Shown here one piece after another: positions 28,444 to 37,653 of a DNA stretch of 64,000 nucleotides (its first letter is position 1; each line of letters starts with the position of its first letter). This stretch comes from Paenibacillus sp. FSL W8-0426 (GTDB lineage Bacteria; Bacillota; Bacilli; Paenibacillales; Paenibacillaceae): assembly GCF_037969725.1 (NCBI RefSeq), contig NZ_CP150203.1:5934501-5998500 (forward strand), in the 5' to 3' direction. A model generated the notes under the pieces. That model searched no databases and had not been told where the DNA came from. It saw nothing but the letters and a program-made list of their open reading frames with translations. Both the position numbers and the translations under genes were made by a program.

Positions 28444-29424
28444 CTACATGATGCTTTCTTTCGTGAATTTTTTGAACAATCCGTTCGCCGTGAACAAGAG
28501 AATGATACTTACGACGGAGTTGAATATCCCGATTGCCGTACCGTATGAGAATCGTCCCAAGTTCAAACCATAGTTCAGCGCATATAGATCAAGGACTTCC
28601 ATATAGTCGGTGACGAGGCTGTTGCCCAGCAGCATCTGTTTCTCGAACCCGTTGCTGACCAAGTGACCGATGGACATGATGAACAATACGGAAATGGTTG
28701 TCCGGATACCAGGCAGCGTAATGTGCCACATTTGTCTCCAGCGGTTTGCACCGTCAACCCGGGAAGCTTCGTACAGCTCTTGGTCGATCCCCGTGATGGC
28801 CGCCAAGTAAATGATCGCGTTCCAGCCGCTTTCTTTCCACATGTCTGAAGCGGTTACAATGTACCAAAACAGGTTGCCTTTCGCCATGAACTGGATGGGT
28901 TGATCGATTAAATGCAGGCCCATCAAAATGTCGTTGACAATACCGCCGTCCGTCGAGAGCATTTTGGTAATAATCCCTGCAACAACGACCCAGGATACAA
29001 AGTGAGGCAAGTATGATACCGTTTGCACCGTACGTTTAAAGAATTTGCCTTTAAGTTCGTTCAGCAAGATCGCAAGGAAAATCGGCACAACGAAACCGAC
29101 AATCAGTCCCATAAAACTCATTGCCAGCGTATTTCTAAGTACCAGATAGAATCGTTCGTCACTGAACAGCTCTGCAAAATGCTTGAAACCAACCCACTGC
29201 TGTTCCGAGAAACTTCTGGCCGGTTTATAATTTTGGAAAGCCATCGTCCATCCCCATAGTGGCAGATAGTTGAATACAAAAACCCAAACTACGAATGGCA
29301 ATGACATGAGATAAAGAAACTTTTGTTGCTTGATACTCTCCCAAATTGCATTCCGCCGATTTGTGGGCGGTTTGGGGTCACTGCTCTTTTTCGCGGAAGC
29401 GGATTGTTTTGTCAGCGTTTCCAT
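28444..29424 (-). CDS. Carbohydrate ABC transporter permease (LplB-type)
   Basis: 326-aa membrane permease. A Lys/Ser-rich cytoplasmic N-terminus precedes six helices beginning at FLYLMSLPFVVWVFVFNYLP, and the EAA loop EASRVDGANRWRQMWHITLP docks the ATPase. The family is LplB, partner of LplC/YtcP. It is the first gene of the transporter operon, with a strong promoter and a 16-bp palindrome upstream. GGAGGGGGAACGGAG before the ATG gives strong initiation. Confidence 0.93.
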   Translation of the reverse strand: METLTKQSASAKKSSDPKPPTNRRNAIWESIKQQKFLYLMSLPFVVWVFVFNYLPLWGWTMAFQNYKPARSFSEQQWVGFKHFAELFSDERFYLVLRNTLAMSFMGLIVGFVVPIFLAILLNELKGKFFKRTVQTVSYLPHFVSWVVVAGIITKMLSTDGGIVNDILMGLHLIDQPIQFMAKGNLFWYIVTASDMWKESGWNAIIYLAAITGIDQELYEASRVDGANRWRQMWHITLPGIRTTISVLFIMSIGHLVSNGFEKQMLLGNSLVTDYMEVLDLYALNYGLNLGRFSYGTAIGIFNSVVSIILLFTANGLFKKFTKESIM

Positions 29425-29507
29425 CTCCGTTCCCCCTCCTCTAATTTATAGATTAATCATACCTGATAGAGCGTTTTCAAAATACCAGCTTGATTTTAGA
29501 GAAAATC

Positions 29508-29536
29508 ATATAAAAATTAGATATGGACCAGGTCAA
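29508..29536 (-). promoter_or_regulatory. Promoter of the permease operon (TTGACC-17-TTATAT)
   Basis: TTGACC (29531-29536) and TTATAT (29508-29513) on the minus strand with 17-base spacing, upstream of lplB. Confidence 0.7.
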
Positions 29537-29542
29537 TGAGAC

Positions 29543-29558
29543 ATTTTGCATGCAAAAT
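29543..29558. promoter_or_regulatory. Perfect 16-bp palindrome adjacent to the -35 of the permease operon
   Basis: ATTTTGCATGCAAAAT lies 6 bp upstream of the -35 hexamer. This is a usual place for an activator, and the AraC-type response regulator of the same locus is an obvious candidate; the link is inferred. Confidence 0.5.
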
Positions 29559-29737
29559 CAGTCATTATTCAGCCTTTTAATTTAATAAAATGAAACATTT
29601 TGGTAATTATAATTCGAAATGGAAAATAACGAAAACGTTTTTGGAAATCGTTTACCCGTGCTAAATCAAACGCACGTATTCATGTATTTCTCTCCACATT
29701 TCATTAGGAAGCCCTTCCCGTCTCTATATAAGCAGAA

Positions 29738-29767
29738 ACAAAAAAAGAAGCCTTTGCAGGCTCCTTC
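29738..29767 (-). terminator. Terminator of the GH2 gene
   Basis: In the minus transcript GAAGGAGCC and GGCTTC pair around TGCAAA, followed by a long T run. Confidence 0.85.
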
Positions 29768-29770
29768 AAT

Positions 29771-32665
29771 CTATAACGCGAAACGAATGGGCTGCAGCTT
29801 CACCAGACCTAGCAGCTGCCCTGCCGAAATGGACGATTCCGGCCTAAATTCGTCCCCCAGCAGATAAGCAAGCATTTCTTGAAACAGAAAGCTCGCTTCC
29901 GGACGTTTCATCATCGCAATATCGGAAAAAGGAAATGTCGATAAGAGCAGTTTGCCCTTGCCTACGTTGGCCTCAAAAGCGTAGGCCAGCCGTTTCGCCC
30001 TGTGAAAGTGATCGATCACTTCAATTAAAGGCTGTACCCCTGCCAATGTGTCCAAACAGATCGCTGGCGTGCCCTGAATGAGATGATACCAATGCCAGTC
30101 GGACGCTTGATCATGGGGAAACCTTCCCAGCAATGGCAATCGATCAGGCAGGCATAGTCCCATGGTTGCGCCATGCTGGGTGGCAAACATAAGATAGTTC
30201 CAGAAGACGGGCAGGTATTTGGTCTCTACCGCATCATACAAACCCTCGGCATTCGTCTGGAGCCAAACACTTCCCCCATTGACCAAAACATCGAGTACAT
30301 TGGGGGTCAAAGATGGCGTAATGATCAGGCCGGTACGATCTTCACGCAGCAAATGATGCCCGTTCAGATCATCCAACTTTCCTTCGTGAGCCCCCAGCAG
30401 GTAAGGCTGCAATTCGCTGATACTGTTCCAGATCCGGTGGCTCTGTTCATGGACCTGATACCGCGGGAATGACCACCCGTGCCAAACATTTGCAGCTATT
30501 ACCTCTCCACGGGTTGACCTGATCTCCGCTTCGATGCAAAATCCGGTTGCCCCCTCCCGCGGGGCATTTACGTTCAACGTTCCCAGAGATCGGACAGATC
30601 CGCAAGCCACGTCATCGCAGCTCCATCCTCCTTCGCTTATCGTTTCGCCATCGCGGACCAAACGCCACTGCACCGATACGTTCTGAAGGGGCTCCGTTCC
30701 GTAATGCGATACGCTGACCTGGGCTTGAATGGCCTCCCCGCCAAAGAAGGTGCGCTGATCGCAGCCCAGCAGCAGAACGGTTCCGGCATTGCACCGCCGG
30801 AATTCCTCGGGCTCAATCATGCCTTTGCTCTCCCAGAACACATCCAGGATGCCTGTCGTGGCATGTCCCTGCCCGGGAAAATCGCGAATATCAAGCAGCT
30901 GCAAGCCTGCTGCATCCGACGTCCGGCGCACCCGCTCCATGGCCTCCTTGAGCGAACGGACCAAATGCCGGCCGCTTGCCTGCTGATAACGCTCCAGAAT
31001 GTCGCCCTTCATCCCTTGGCGAGATAGCGATTCTTCAATCGGCTCCAGCCAGCTTGGCCGAAGAACGCCCGTGTATTTACCCTTCTCTTGAGGACGCACG
31101 TACATGGTGAACTGCGCGTGTTCATGCCCGATGACCGGACGATCGGACAGCCGGGTCACCGCACGGTAATCAAGCGTGGTGTCAGGTACAGCAGACCATT
31201 CCGACTCCAACGGCGGGTGCCAATTCAACGACTGGATATAAAAATCCGCCATTCTGCCTTGGGCCGGCAATTGCCCGAACCCCGTGTTGTCCGTGTACAG
31301 CCGCGTTGAATCCATGCTGCGGGCATGCTCTACAAGCTCGTTCAGCTCGGGATGGCCATTCGGCCCGATGAGCTCGTTGCCCAGCGAAAAGAGCACGAAC
31401 GATGGATGCTTCTGCAAAGCGTCAAGCAGCCCGTCCAGTTCGCGCTTCAGAAAAGAGAGGACATCTTTCGGAGCGGCCTGTTCCCGATTCTCGAACCATC
31501 TCGACCAATGCGGGAGCTCGGCCTGCACCAGCATCCCCTCTTCATCCGCGGCTTGCCAGAACGGTTCCGGCGCGCTCCAGCCGTGCAAACGAACATGATT
31601 GAATCCGTATGACTTGGCCGTCCGGAACTGTGAAATGTATTGCTCCTTGTCCCATACCGGATACCCTGTAAGCGGGAAAATGCAGCAGTCCACGTACCCT
31701 CGCAGGAACACAGGCTGTCCGTTCAAAAGAAACCGGGTTCCGCTCGCCTCGAAGGAGCGCATACCAAAGTTCAGTTCAACCCGGTCCAACTCCTGTTCTC
31801 CGCTCTGCAAGCGAACAATCGCCTTATACAACTGTGGAGAAACATCCGACCATAGGGCCACCTTTTTTTCCCGCCCCAGATCCAGCTCCCATGGCTGAAG
31901 CTGAACAGAACTACCAGCAAGCTCCGCCCGGTCATTCGCTTTTAAGATATCCGTGGTCACATCATGTACTTTTTCCGTTAGCCATGTGCCATCAGGATGC
32001 TGAACCCGCACATGCAGCTTAAGTTCATCAAACACTTGCCGATGAGGAAGGTTCAATGAACCACGGAGCGCCATCGTACCTCGTTCGGGATCCTGGTCTG
32101 CCTTCAGGCTCTCGATATGGTACGGCGGCATCGCATCCAGCCATATTCCTCCCGTCACGCCGCCCCACGCCGTTGCAGTATGCAGGGAATGAATATGACT
32201 GCCGCCAAGCGGATATTTCATCGTGTTGTCTACGCGCAGCACCACTTCGTTAGAGGTCCCTTGTTTGACCAGTGAAGTAATGTCCCACGCATGCTTGCAA
32301 ACGAGGCTTTCCTGCAGGCCTGCATGCTGGCCATTGATCCAGAGATCGGTCGTCCAGCGAACCCCGTGAACCCTAAGCACATAATGCATGCCAGGATCAG
32401 CCGGGATATGTACCTCGCGCGAATACCAAGCCGCTCCCTCATATTCCCGAACCTTGGTCCATGTGTCGATTCTCTGGTACGTTGGCGCTTCGCCATACCC
32501 CTGTTCCTCCCATGAACCCGGAACTTGAATCTCTCCCCAATCCAGGTCAGGTAAAGCCAATGTCTGTTCTGGAGTCTGTTCGCCAGAATCGGGATCCAAC
32601 GCAAATTGCCATATGCCATTCAAATCCATCGTTTGCCGGGCCGTCCTCACTTCCAAAAAGGTCAT
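29771..32665 (-). CDS. Family GH2 glycoside hydrolase (beta-galactosidase/beta-mannosidase/beta-glucuronidase group)
   Basis: 964-aa cytoplasmic enzyme. It has an N-terminal GH2 sugar-binding jelly roll (about residues 10-185, with RVHGVRWTTDLWINGQHAG), an immunoglobulin-like domain to about residue 310, then a TIM barrel starting NGQPVFLRGYV. The acid/base Glu is in SLGNELIG; the Glu of VIGHEHAQF is a nucleophile candidate. Further C-terminal beta domains follow. The usual LacZ EYAHAMGN nucleophile motif is absent, so specificity is uncertain. ATG 32665 has GGAGGAG at 7 bases. It sits in a glycan locus. Confidence 0.88.
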   Translation of the reverse strand: MTFLEVRTARQTMDLNGIWQFALDPDSGEQTPEQTLALPDLDWGEIQVPGSWEEQGYGEAPTYQRIDTWTKVREYEGAAWYSREVHIPADPGMHYVLRVHGVRWTTDLWINGQHAGLQESLVCKHAWDITSLVKQGTSNEVVLRVDNTMKYPLGGSHIHSLHTATAWGGVTGGIWLDAMPPYHIESLKADQDPERGTMALRGSLNLPHRQVFDELKLHVRVQHPDGTWLTEKVHDVTTDILKANDRAELAGSSVQLQPWELDLGREKKVALWSDVSPQLYKAIVRLQSGEQELDRVELNFGMRSFEASGTRFLLNGQPVFLRGYVDCCIFPLTGYPVWDKEQYISQFRTAKSYGFNHVRLHGWSAPEPFWQAADEEGMLVQAELPHWSRWFENREQAAPKDVLSFLKRELDGLLDALQKHPSFVLFSLGNELIGPNGHPELNELVEHARSMDSTRLYTDNTGFGQLPAQGRMADFYIQSLNWHPPLESEWSAVPDTTLDYRAVTRLSDRPVIGHEHAQFTMYVRPQEKGKYTGVLRPSWLEPIEESLSRQGMKGDILERYQQASGRHLVRSLKEAMERVRRTSDAAGLQLLDIRDFPGQGHATTGILDVFWESKGMIEPEEFRRCNAGTVLLLGCDQRTFFGGEAIQAQVSVSHYGTEPLQNVSVQWRLVRDGETISEGGWSCDDVACGSVRSLGTLNVNAPREGATGFCIEAEIRSTRGEVIAANVWHGWSFPRYQVHEQSHRIWNSISELQPYLLGAHEGKLDDLNGHHLLREDRTGLIITPSLTPNVLDVLVNGGSVWLQTNAEGLYDAVETKYLPVFWNYLMFATQHGATMGLCLPDRLPLLGRFPHDQASDWHWYHLIQGTPAICLDTLAGVQPLIEVIDHFHRAKRLAYAFEANVGKGKLLLSTFPFSDIAMMKRPEASFLFQEMLAYLLGDEFRPESSISAGQLLGLVKLQPIRFAL

Positions 32666-32804
32666 CAATGTTCTCCTCCTCGCTCAAGGCCTTCAAAGTA
32701 CATCCAGTTTACGTTGCTTCTTCCAAGATCGCCATTGCTTATCCATTGTTCTCGATGGACGATTTCATGAAAATCCGTCGTTCCCCCATTTCATGTACCA
32801 AGAC

Positions 32805-32839
32805 CAAAAACCACCAACCCTTTTATGGCTGGCGGTTTT
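32805..32839 (-). terminator. Terminator of the yesMN-type operon
   Basis: In the minus transcript ACCGCCAGCC and GGTTGGTGGT pair with two wobbles, followed by a T run. It separates the two-component genes from GH2. Confidence 0.75.
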
Positions 32840-32928
32840 CATGGTTTATATAGATCATGACCAAGATAACCGAAAACGTTTTATTTTATGAAGACGAAGG
32901 TGGATCGTCCGGAGAATTCGACAACAGA

Positions 32929-34500
32929 TTATTCTCCTCCGGACTCCCCGGATTGACCTTTGGATTGCGAACGTGCCTGTTTATAGGCCGAAGGTGACTC
33001 ACCCACGTATTTCTTGAATTTTCCGTGGAAATAGTCCACATTGGCATAACCGACTCTGGCTGCCACCTGATGGACCTTCAGCCCTTCGTCGAGCAATTCC
33101 TTAGCCTTTTCCATCCGCACCTTGTCCAAAAACGCATTGAAATACTCTCCCGTGTGGTTTTTGAACAATTTCCCCAAATAGCTGCTGTTATAATTAAATA
33201 CTTCGGCTAACACTTCCAGCTTGAGATTCTCTCCGGGATTACGCCGGATGAAATCAATCATCTGCTTCAGCACCGTATCTTTGCTGCCGCCGCCCATACG
33301 CCCGATCAATCCGGTAAGATGGCCTTCCGCCATGATTTTCAGATCGGACAAGGTTTGCTGATGGTATACTTCCGTAATCAACATGGAATGCTCCTGCATA
33401 ATCGGCTGCATATGCTCGTTCGCTGCAGCAAGCTTGTTCAGGGCAAGGGAAAAAATTTGCGAAAACGCCGTTTTGATGGCCTGTTCTGACCGGTGATAGG
33501 GAACGATGCGCTCCTCCATCTCCGACAATACGCGCATAACCGATTCGCTGCTGCGAATGTCGAGCGCGTAGTAGAGCTTGTCTGCCAGCTCAGACTCGTC
33601 GGGCGCGCTCATTTCTTCCGCAGGCAAAGACGTGCCCCGGTTCAACTCGTCGCTCCACAGCATCACCCTTTTCTCCGCAAACAGAAAACGGTCGTTCAGC
33701 ACCGCATTGGCTTGCTCGTAGGACAACGCCATGTCATGGACGGAATGCACGGGTTGGCCGGCGGCCGCATACATGCGGATCTCCCACTCTCCAAGCAATT
33801 GGCTCCATTCTTCGTACAGCCCCTTGGCCGCTTCCTCGGTCGTCAGCGGTTCCCTGCACAGCAATCCCAGACCGGAATGGAAGGAAAAAACGATCCCCCT
33901 GTCCTTGTGGTCAAAGGCATCCACCAGTTTCCGTTTCACTGCATTGCTCCGCTGCACGTCCGGAGCCGCATGCAATTCGAACAGCACGATCTGGTACATC
34001 GGCCACCGCAGCCCGAGCGTGTCCGCTTCCCCGCGGCCCTCGAGATGATCGAACAGCAATGCTTCGATTTGATGTTCACGGTACGCCGTATCTTCGCCGA
34101 CATGCCGGGTCAACGCTTCGCGCTCACGTTCAAACACCCCTGCAATACGCTGCAATTCGGCAATCATCTCTTCTTCGTCAACCGGTTTAAGCAGGTAACC
34201 GTCTACGCCGAAGCTGATTGCTTTCTTGGCATAATCGAAATCCGCATAACCGCTCAGGATCAAGAAATGCGATTCGGGATACTGCTTGCGGATCTCTTCA
34301 ATGACGTCTAGTCCGGTCATGCCGGGCATGCGGATGTCGATGATCGTCAGATCGGGGCGGAGCTCCGGAAAAAGCGAGATGGCTTCCCTCCCGCTGCCGG
34401 CCGTGCCCGCAATTTCAAACCCGTATTGTTCCCAATCGATAATGGTGGTGAGTCCTTCGCGTATGCTCGGTTCGTCATCCACCAAAAACACTCTATACAT
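32929..34500 (-). CDS. YesN-type response regulator with AraC DNA-binding domain
   Basis: 523-aa cytoplasmic regulator. The N-terminal receiver (1-120) has DDE acidic residues, phospho-acceptor Asp in TIIDIRMPG and Lys in YLLKPVD. A central helical region follows, and the C-terminal AraC/XylS domain (last ~100 residues) contains NYNSSYLGKLFKNHTGEYFN and VGYANVDYFHGKFKKYVGESP. Its start overlaps the last 8 bases of the kinase gene. It probably activates the neighbouring transporter and hydrolase genes. A start at 34587 is rejected: GGAGGGG precedes the ATG at 34500. Confidence 0.94.
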   Translation of the reverse strand: MYRVFLVDDEPSIREGLTTIIDWEQYGFEIAGTAGSGREAISLFPELRPDLTIIDIRMPGMTGLDVIEEIRKQYPESHFLILSGYADFDYAKKAISFGVDGYLLKPVDEEEMIAELQRIAGVFEREREALTRHVGEDTAYREHQIEALLFDHLEGRGEADTLGLRWPMYQIVLFELHAAPDVQRSNAVKRKLVDAFDHKDRGIVFSFHSGLGLLCREPLTTEEAAKGLYEEWSQLLGEWEIRMYAAAGQPVHSVHDMALSYEQANAVLNDRFLFAEKRVMLWSDELNRGTSLPAEEMSAPDESELADKLYYALDIRSSESVMRVLSEMEERIVPYHRSEQAIKTAFSQIFSLALNKLAAANEHMQPIMQEHSMLITEVYHQQTLSDLKIMAEGHLTGLIGRMGGGSKDTVLKQMIDFIRRNPGENLKLEVLAEVFNYNSSYLGKLFKNHTGEYFNAFLDKVRMEKAKELLDEGLKVHQVAARVGYANVDYFHGKFKKYVGESPSAYKQARSQSKGQSGESGGE

Positions 34501-36283
34501 GCTCGTCCCCTCCTGCAGGCAAGGTAAACGTAATTTCGGTCCCTTCCCCATACTCGCTTGAAATCTGTAATCCATGCTCTTCACCATAGGTCAGCGTCAG
34601 CCGCTGATGCACGTTCCTCAAACCGATTCTGCTCTTCTCCTGTTCCTCCGGCCCGCTGACGAATTGCAACACCTCAGCCAACCGTTCTTCCGTGATTCCG
34701 GCACCATCATCGCGTACGCGGACCTGAACCATGCCCCGTACCGGGCGAATGTCTACTTCGACATGAACCGTGCCTTCCTTATTTTCCAGGCCATGCACGA
34801 TGGCGTTTTCAACCAAAGGCTGAATGATCAATGGCGGAATGTACATCTTTTCCAAGCCCGCATCGACGTGAATCCGGAACGCCAGGCGGTCAACGTACCT
34901 GAATTTCTGAATCTCCAGGTAAGAGCGCACCATTTCAAGCTCGGCCTGAAGGGTTGTTTTGCCGCTTCCGATCTCTAGGCTTTTCCGCATCAGCTTGCCC
35001 AACAGCCGAACGATATTGGCAATCTCCGCTTCGCCTTGAATATGCGCTTTCATGCGAATCGACTCCAGCGCGTTGAATAAAAAGTGCGGATTGATCTGGC
35101 TTGCCATCATTTTAAGTTTAATCTCTTTTTGGGCAATTTCCAATTGGTTGTTCTGCTCCGTGGTCTCCACGACCTGAACCATCAGTTCGTTGATGCTCTT
35201 CACCATGTAGTTGAACTGGCGGGACAGCTGTCCGATTTCGTCATTGCCGTCGATGCGCGAGGTCACATTCAAATCGCCCAGCGCAAGCTTGTTTAATTGT
35301 TTGCTCAGCCGCAAAAGCCGATTCGAAGTCAGAAACGAAATAATGTATACCAATAACAGGGCAATCATAAGCACAAGGATAATGAAAATAAGGCCGATCA
35401 TGCTGATCATATTCGCATCTTTCACAATGTCCTTCGTTTCGAAAACCGAAATGATCTTGAGGCTGTTTATGCTCGAACCCGGCCGGAGCTCGTCAATGAC
35501 GATATTGGACGGTTCACCCCGAAAGTCGGCTTCCAGCGTTCCCTTCGCCTGGTTCTGCAAATCGACGCCGAAATCGAGCTCATTGAGCGTTTTGCCGACC
35601 CAATTCGTATTTTTGGCTGCGATGACATATCCCTGCTCATCCGTAATCAACGTTTCGAAAGGCTCCTGCCGTAACAGCTCATTAAGCTCGTCCTGATTGA
35701 TTTCGATCATCAGCACCCCTCGCGAACGATATTCGGGAAAAGGTACTTTTCGAACCAGGCTGAGCTTGTGCACCGGATTGTCTCCCTTGTCGGGAATGTA
35801 AAACCAGCCGATGCTGGTGGAGGTCAACGCCTTTTTGTACCAATAACTCTCCCTGGTCTGCTCATCCACCGGAATAAACTCCAGATTGTTGATCAACGTC
35901 GGGTTGGTGGAATAGAAACGAATGCCCGCCACTTCGCGGTAAAGGCGCTTGTATTCCTGAAAATCCTTGTAGGCCAGATAGGCGCTGGTCAGTTCGACCA
36001 CGCTCTCATAACGTTTGTTCACGATTTCCTTCAGGTCCTCGTTAAACATAAGAATGTTGGAAATGTCCGTAGGCACGCGCAGCAGCGTCGTCGTTTGGGT
36101 CTTCACTTTCTCCACGTTATTTATCGTCTGCTCGATGGCATTGTTCAATGCCTGCTGCCGGAAATAGGCCGTCACCGCCAGTCCGATAATTAAAACGGGA
36201 ACCATCACGACAAGCACGTACGATATAAGCAATTTATGCTTCAATTTGAGATTGTTGGAGATCCGTATCAGCCTTCTCAGCAT
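34493..36283 (-). CDS. YesM-type sensor histidine kinase
   Basis: 596-aa membrane kinase. An N-terminal helix (about residues 18-38), an extracellular dCache-like sensor region (~40-290), a second helix (~295-320), HAMP, then the His_kinase domain with QINPHFLFNALESIRMKAH carrying the phosphorylated His. The ATPase domain has DDGAGI and IGLRNVHQRL. It presumably senses an extracellular sugar or a loaded binding protein and phosphorylates the YesN partner. A GTG at 36292 lies within the ribosome site, so ATG 36283 is chosen. A cre box lies upstream. Confidence 0.94.
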   Translation of the reverse strand: MLRRLIRISNNLKLKHKLLISYVLVVMVPVLIIGLAVTAYFRQQALNNAIEQTINNVEKVKTQTTTLLRVPTDISNILMFNEDLKEIVNKRYESVVELTSAYLAYKDFQEYKRLYREVAGIRFYSTNPTLINNLEFIPVDEQTRESYWYKKALTSTSIGWFYIPDKGDNPVHKLSLVRKVPFPEYRSRGVLMIEINQDELNELLRQEPFETLITDEQGYVIAAKNTNWVGKTLNELDFGVDLQNQAKGTLEADFRGEPSNIVIDELRPGSSINSLKIISVFETKDIVKDANMISMIGLIFIILVLMIALLLVYIISFLTSNRLLRLSKQLNKLALGDLNVTSRIDGNDEIGQLSRQFNYMVKSINELMVQVVETTEQNNQLEIAQKEIKLKMMASQINPHFLFNALESIRMKAHIQGEAEIANIVRLLGKLMRKSLEIGSGKTTLQAELEMVRSYLEIQKFRYVDRLAFRIHVDAGLEKMYIPPLIIQPLVENAIVHGLENKEGTVHVEVDIRPVRGMVQVRVRDDGAGITEERLAEVLQFVSGPEEQEKSRIGLRNVHQRLTLTYGEEHGLQISSEYGEGTEITFTLPAGGDEHV

Positions 36284-36304
36284 ATTCTGCACCTTCTTCG
36301 TTGG

Positions 36305-36318
36305 TCTAAGCGCTTACA
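36305..36318 (-). promoter_or_regulatory. cre site upstream of the sensor kinase gene
   Basis: TGTAAGCGCTTAGA on the minus strand fits the CcpA cre consensus TGWAANCGNTNWCA except at the penultimate base, with a proper CG centre, 22 bp before the kinase start. Carbon catabolite control of the whole locus through its two-component system is inferred. Confidence 0.65.
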
Positions 36319-36375
36319 AATAAGGTACAGGATCACGGCCATCCTGCCCTTCTGAACTATCATACCATATCCTGA

Positions 36376-36408
36376 AAGCAAAGAGGCCGCCACTACCATG
36401 GCGACCTC
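36376..36408 (-). terminator. Terminator of the amino acid ABC-OsmC operon
   Basis: In the minus transcript GAGGTCGCCA pairs with TGGCGGCCTC, followed by TTTGCTTTC. Confidence 0.8.
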
Positions 36409-36437
36409 GTTATGCATTTATTTATTGCCCCTATACA

Positions 36438-36860
36438 TTATGGGCGCGGCGTTTCCACGCCGTTCAAAATGAGGATGGGATGAATGTCCGCGCTGAGGGA
36501 CGCGGAGACCGCGCAATATTTTTCTTCGGCCATTTGGATCGCTTTCCAAATCCGGTAGTCCGGAATATCTCCATCCACGCGGAAAATCAGGTCGATCGAC
36601 GTAAACCCTTTGGGCATGCCTTCACTGCGCGTGCCTTGTGCTTCGATCTCGATGGATGAAATTTTGTCGAGGAAGGCATCCAGAATCATCGTGATGTCGA
36701 TGCCCATGCAGCCGCCCAGGCCCGCAAGCAGCAATTCCATAGGGGTGGCTCCTTTTCCGTCGCCGCCGTATGCAGCCGTGGCATCCAAACCTACGGGGTA
36801 ACCTGAAGGTCCTTCAGAGACGAAGGCGCGTTTGCCTTTCCATACCGTTGTTACGTTCAT
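36438..36860 (-). CDS. OsmC/Ohr-family thiol peroxidase-like protein
   Basis: 140-aa cytoplasmic protein of the OsmC superfamily, which reduces organic hydroperoxides with two cysteines. Both are present: Cys51 in LGGCMG and Cys116 in KYCAVS. Length and the ATPMELLLAGLGGC block are typical of the YhfA/OsmC-like branch rather than Ohr. It follows the amino acid transporter ATPase gene by 32 bp on the same strand and is likely co-transcribed, suggesting the imported amino acid may be a thiol or sulfur compound; that link is inference. Confidence 0.9.
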   Translation of the reverse strand: MNVTTVWKGKRAFVSEGPSGYPVGLDATAAYGGDGKGATPMELLLAGLGGCMGIDITMILDAFLDKISSIEIEAQGTRSEGMPKGFTSIDLIFRVDGDIPDYRIWKAIQMAEEKYCAVSASLSADIHPILILNGVETPRP

Positions 36861-36892
36861 GTTGTTGTCCTTCTTTCCCTATCATAATAAAT

Positions 36893-37639
36893 TCAAAATT
36901 CCGTCATCTGTTGTAAAAATCGGCGCGTGCGCTCCTGCTGCGGACGTTCGAAGAAATCCTTTGGGTTCGCTTCTTCCACAATGACGCCATCGGCCATGAA
37001 CACGATTTTGTTCGCGACGTTGCGGGCGAACTTCAATTCATGAGTCACGACAAGCATCGTCATGCCTTCCTGCGCCAGCTCCTTCATGACGGATAACACT
37101 TCGCCGACAAGCTCGGGGTCAAGCGCCGAGGTCGGTTCGTCGAACAGCATGACTTCCGGCTCCATCGCCAGCGCCCTGGCAATCGCCACGCGCTGCTGCT
37201 GCCCGCCGGACAATCGCGAAGGATAGGCATCCTGCTTCTCAAGCAGGCCTACCCGATCCAGCAGCATGCGCGCACGGGCGGCCGCTTCGTCGCGTTTCAC
37301 TTTTTTCACCGTGACGAGCCCTTCCATGACGTTGCCAAGCACAGTTTTATGCGGGTACAGATTGAATTGCTGAAACACCATGCCTGTACGGCGCCGGATA
37401 TCCTGCACGCGGGCGCGCTGGGTTTTCGGCGCATCCTTGCTGTCCACAACGATGCCGCTGACTTCGATCCGCCCGCCGGTCGGCTGTTCAAGGCCGTTGA
37501 TGCAGCGCAGCAATGTGCTCTTGCCCGAGCCGCTCGGCCCCAGCAGCACGACGATGTCTTTGGCATTGACATGCATGTTAATATTTTTGAGCACTTCATT
37601 TTGATTAAAGTGCTTGCTTAATCCCGTTATGTTAATCAC
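36893..37639 (-). CDS. Polar amino acid ABC transporter ATP-binding protein (GlnQ-like)
   Basis: 248-aa ATPase that powers amino acid import. Walker [10 protein letters not shown] is at 34-42, the Q-loop is in FQQFNLYPH, the signature LSGGQQQR and Walker B VMLFDEPT follow, and the H-loop is in VVTHELKFA. The GTG at 37639 is taken as start: GGGGGAG precedes it and family members begin MINI/MIEV-like there. A longer frame reading upstream overlaps the permease gene and shows no family similarity. It lies 14 bp after the permease gene. Confidence 0.93.
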   Translation of the reverse strand: MINITGLSKHFNQNEVLKNINMHVNAKDIVVLLGPSGSGKSTLLRCINGLEQPTGGRIEVSGIVVDSKDAPKTQRARVQDIRRRTGMVFQQFNLYPHKTVLGNVMEGLVTVKKVKRDEAAARARMLLDRVGLLEKQDAYPSRLSGGQQQRVAIARALAMEPEVMLFDEPTSALDPELVGEVLSVMKELAQEGMTMLVVTHELKFARNVANKIVFMADGVIVEEANPKDFFERPQQERTRRFLQQMTEF

Positions 37640-37653
37640 CGGTACTCCCCCAT

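Larger units (their letters stand above)
29425..29770. other. Intergenic region: promoter of the permease operon and GH2 terminator
   Basis: 346 bp without a gene. It contains the lplB promoter, a perfect palindrome next to the -35, CG-centred boxes (GCGTTTTC at 29471-29478, GAAAACGTTTTT at 29631-29642) and the GH2 terminator at its right end. Confidence 0.6.
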
